Source of the DNA: JBEISR01 sp044337705
GTDB taxonomy: Bacteria > Planctomycetota > Planctomycetia > Pirellulales > Pirellulaceae
Assembly: GCA_044337705.1 (NCBI GenBank)
Contig: JBIINB010000004.1
Location: forward strand, 14,893-78,892
Direction: 5' to 3'
Length of the DNA: 64,000 nucleotides
The notes under the pieces are model-generated. The model searched no databases. It was not told where the DNA came from and was given only the letters and a program-made list of their open reading frames with translations. Of this stretch, positions 62,101 through 64,000 are shown in pieces. The first letter of the stretch is position 1. Each line of letters starts with the position of its first letter. The translations under genes were made by a program, and so were the position numbers.

Positions 62101-63579
62101 ATGGAAGCTCGATGCGTTCGTCCGGTAGCCCTGCGCGCTACGATTTGTCTTCTGGTGTCCGCTTGGTTGGGGCTGCAACTGGAGAGGGCAGCGGCTCAAT
62201 ATCTGCCAGCGGGAGTCCCGGTCGGTATCTCGGCCCAGCCCGTTCCCGCCATGCAGATGGTTCCTTATCCAGGGCCTGCTGCGTATTCCCAAGCGGTGAT
62301 GGTTCCAGGCGCAGCCGGCCTGACGCCACAACCAGTTGCCGCTGGCATGGGACGAACTGCCACCCGCAACTTCATCGTCCTGGCCTCCTCCCAGCAGCAG
62401 GCCGATACGATGGCCGAGGCGGCCGAGCGCTACCGATCGCAACTGGCCAAGTACTGGCTGGGGCAGGAACTTCCCGATTGGCCGCAACCCTGTCCGATCA
62501 GCGTGCGAGCTTCGCAGCGGTTGGGGGCAGGTGGATCGACTTCCTTTACCCTGATCGGTGGCAGTGTCACCGGATGGCGGATGCAAGTCCAGGGGAGCGA
62601 AGAACGGATCCTCGACAGCGTCTTGCCGCATGAAATCACACACACCATCCTGGCGACCCATCTAGCCCCCCTTGGCAAACCGATTCCTCGCTGGGCCGAT
62701 GAAGGCGCTTGCTCGACGATGGAGCATGCCAGTGAGACGGCAAAACATGAGAAGTATCTGATTCAATTCCTGCAGGAAGGTCGCGGGATCGCGTTCGCCG
62801 AGATGTTTCGGATGAAAGAATACCCATCCGATATCATGCCGCTTTATGCGCAAGGCTATAGCGTCGCAAAATTCCTGATCGAACAGTCCGGGCCACAGGC
62901 TTTCGTGCAGTTCGTCGAATCCGGCATGCGTACCGAAGACTGGGTGGCGGCGCTCGAGCAGCATTATGGGTATCCCCTGGTGGGTAAGTTGCAGACGGCG
63001 TGGAATCAGTGGGTTGCCAATGGACGTGGCGCGATCCAGCCTTATACAGCCGTGGCGCTCGGATTGTCCCGTCGCTCTGTGACGATCGCCGAAAATGCCT
63101 CTCGGACCACGAACCCCCAAGGAGTCCGGCTGGCCAGCGCCATTTCGCCAATCGATTCGTCCGCGGCTCCCTACCAGCCAGCCATCGCTGCCAGGCCGGT
63201 GAGCGCCAAGCCATCGACAGACGCGCTGTCAGTGGCTGGGATCGCGAGTGATCATCCCGCCAACAGCCTCCGTCATCCGGCGGCGACTCCAGAGCCTATT
63301 TCGCTACCGCCGGCACTGGCGTCTGGCGAATCCTCCTCCGCCTTGCCTCCGCTTCAGGTCGCCATCGGCGATGCAGCGATTGCAAACAGCTCACCGCCAC
63401 CGATCGATCCGCTTCCTCTGGCCGGGCCTCCTTCACTGGCCGGGCCTCCTTCACTGGTCTCGCCCCCAGCTCTGGCCGTGCCAGCTGCACTTCCGCCACC
63501 CCCCTTTCCAAGCTCGAGTGCTCCATCGATCCCCGGGACCGCTCCTGCGGCGAACTCCCCCGAGCGGATCATCCGCTGA
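62101..63579 (+). CDS. Secreted gluzincin-like (peptidase MA) metalloprotease with Pro-rich tail
   Basis: The 492-residue protein has a signal peptide (residues ~10-33, ATICLLVSAWLGLQLERAAAQ). The zinc site HEITH with the following WADEG Glu is the HExxH...E layout of gluzincins; the setting (VLPHEITHTILATHL, PIPRWADEGACSTMEH, YAQGYSVAKFLIEQ, WNQWV) matches the peptidase MA-like group common in planctomycetes. It should cleave proteins outside the cytoplasm; substrate unknown. The last ~150 residues are Pro/Ala/Ser-rich (repeats of LAGPPSL, VSPPAL). CGGAG lies nine bases before the ATG at 62101. It follows the small Arg-rich ORF in the same frame. Confidence 0.85.
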   Translation: MEARCVRPVALRATICLLVSAWLGLQLERAAAQYLPAGVPVGISAQPVPAMQMVPYPGPAAYSQAVMVPGAAGLTPQPVAAGMGRTATRNFIVLASSQQQADTMAEAAERYRSQLAKYWLGQELPDWPQPCPISVRASQRLGAGGSTSFTLIGGSVTGWRMQVQGSEERILDSVLPHEITHTILATHLAPLGKPIPRWADEGACSTMEHASETAKHEKYLIQFLQEGRGIAFAEMFRMKEYPSDIMPLYAQGYSVAKFLIEQSGPQAFVQFVESGMRTEDWVAALEQHYGYPLVGKLQTAWNQWVANGRGAIQPYTAVALGLSRRSVTIAENASRTTNPQGVRLASAISPIDSSAAPYQPAIAARPVSAKPSTDALSVAGIASDHPANSLRHPAATPEPISLPPALASGESSSALPPLQVAIGDAAIANSSPPPIDPLPLAGPPSLAGPPSLVSPPALAVPAALPPPPFPSSSAPSIPGTAPAANSPERIIR

Positions 63580-63709
63580 TCCAACCATTGCCCAGGATCT
63601 GATTTCCAGCCATATTGAAGCTTCTGGGAGTTGGGTGGAATCGAGCGAAGAATTGCGATTTGCCCTGCGCCTCGCCCTTCTTTCGCCCTCCTATCGTTAG
63701 GGGCAGTGC

Positions 63710-64000
63710 ATGGTCCAAGGCAACCGGTCCACCCGATCCAGTCTGGCTTTTCCGAAGATTTGCGGTCTGATTTCCAGGTCAGCGTTGATCTGCTTGGTGT
63801 TTTTGCTGGACGCTGTGCAGAGCCAAAGTCCGTCGGTCGATTTCCAGCGTGACGTCGAGCCGATCCTTAGCGAGCGTTGTCATCATTGCCACGACCGTTC
63901 GCAGCGGGAGGGAGGTCTGCGACTGGACCGACGCAGCGATGCGATCCAAGGTGGGGATTCGGGGCCTGCGTGGATTCCATCAGACGCAGAGCAAAGTCTA
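63710..64000 (+). CDS. PSCyt1-type planctomycete cytochrome protein, N-terminal part
   Basis: The frame is open from an ATG at 63710 to the right edge (97 codons), so the protein is truncated by the window. After a basic N-terminus comes a signal peptide (SALICLVFLLDAVQSQ), then VDFQRDVEPILSERCHHCHD: the CHHCH heme motif inside the VEPIL-x-x-x-C context is typical of PSCyt1 proteins, which usually continue with DUF1549 and DUF1553. Next is REGGLRLDRRSDAIQGGDSG, also typical. AGGGGC precedes the ATG. These exported proteins are abundant in planctomycetes; their redox role is not well defined. The right-hand two thirds of the gene should lie beyond 64000. Confidence 0.9.
   Translation, partial: MVQGNRSTRSSLAFPKICGLISRSALICLVFLLDAVQSQSPSVDFQRDVEPILSERCHHCHDRSQREGGLRLDRRSDAIQGGDSGPAWIPSDAEQSL

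Overview
The window looks like chromosome from a planctomycete, probably of the Pirellulaceae type. The evidence is indirect but consistent. There is a type I sulfatase, an exosortase/EpsI exopolysaccharide locus, a Ser/Thr kinase with a transmembrane tail, and a cytochrome-c-like PSCyt1 protein with a CHHCH site. There are also very large secreted proteins rich in Gly/Met or Pro, a secreted haloperoxidase with a planctomycete-like N-terminal sorting motif and RTX repeats, and loosely packed genes with long spacers. I see no rRNA, tRNA, CRISPR array, intact insertion sequence or prophage. Coordinates, motifs and ribosome-binding sites were read directly; family names come from motif recognition without database searches.

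Layout. 1-8621: the left-edge fragment of a secreted protein, a DUF11-like secreted protein, a 1.3-kb spacer with a duplicated REP-like repeat, a 1369-aa von Willebrand A protein and a clear terminator. 8678-11959: a sulfatase divergent from a tandem pair of cyclophilins. 12594-22153: a five-gene minus-strand operon, transcribed as exosortase, chain-length determinant/tyrosine autokinase, giant TPR protein, EpsI, sugar transferase. An FHA-domain gene and a HEAT-like gene lie upstream of it. 26154-35912: a DEAD-box helicase, a zinc-ribbon membrane protein and a 2158-aa macroglobulin-like secreted protein. 36061-43288: Mrp ATPase, PutA and a convergent S9 peptidase. 43289-44405: a decayed stretch holding a frameshifted MFS transporter fragment. 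44406-51309: a Ser/Thr kinase divergent from an HDAC-like deacetylase (start codons 13 bp apart), then a YjhG-type dehydratase overlapping tail to tail with the haloperoxidase gene. 51683-55353: a sensor protein with a nucleotidyl-cyclase domain next to an MscS channel carrying a cyclic-nucleotide-binding-like domain. 55356-64000: a truncated four-helix-bundle gene, RadC, a SUKH-like protein, a PaaK-like ligase translationally coupled to a class V aminotransferase, an Arg-rich 36-codon ORF in front of a metallopeptidase, and a PSCyt1 protein at the right edge.

The most system-like element is the cyclase/MscS pair. The cyclase domain keeps the substrate/transition-state residues but has lost both metal-binding aspartates, as in the C2 half of mammalian adenylyl cyclases. 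The channel's nucleotide-binding cassette lacks its usual arginine. Together they suggest a sensor-channel module that has drifted from ordinary cAMP chemistry. The exosortase operon is probably a cell-surface polysaccharide and protein-sorting module. PutA beside an S9 peptidase suggests use of proline-rich peptides. Two gene remnants and the duplicated repeats mark the sites of past rearrangement.
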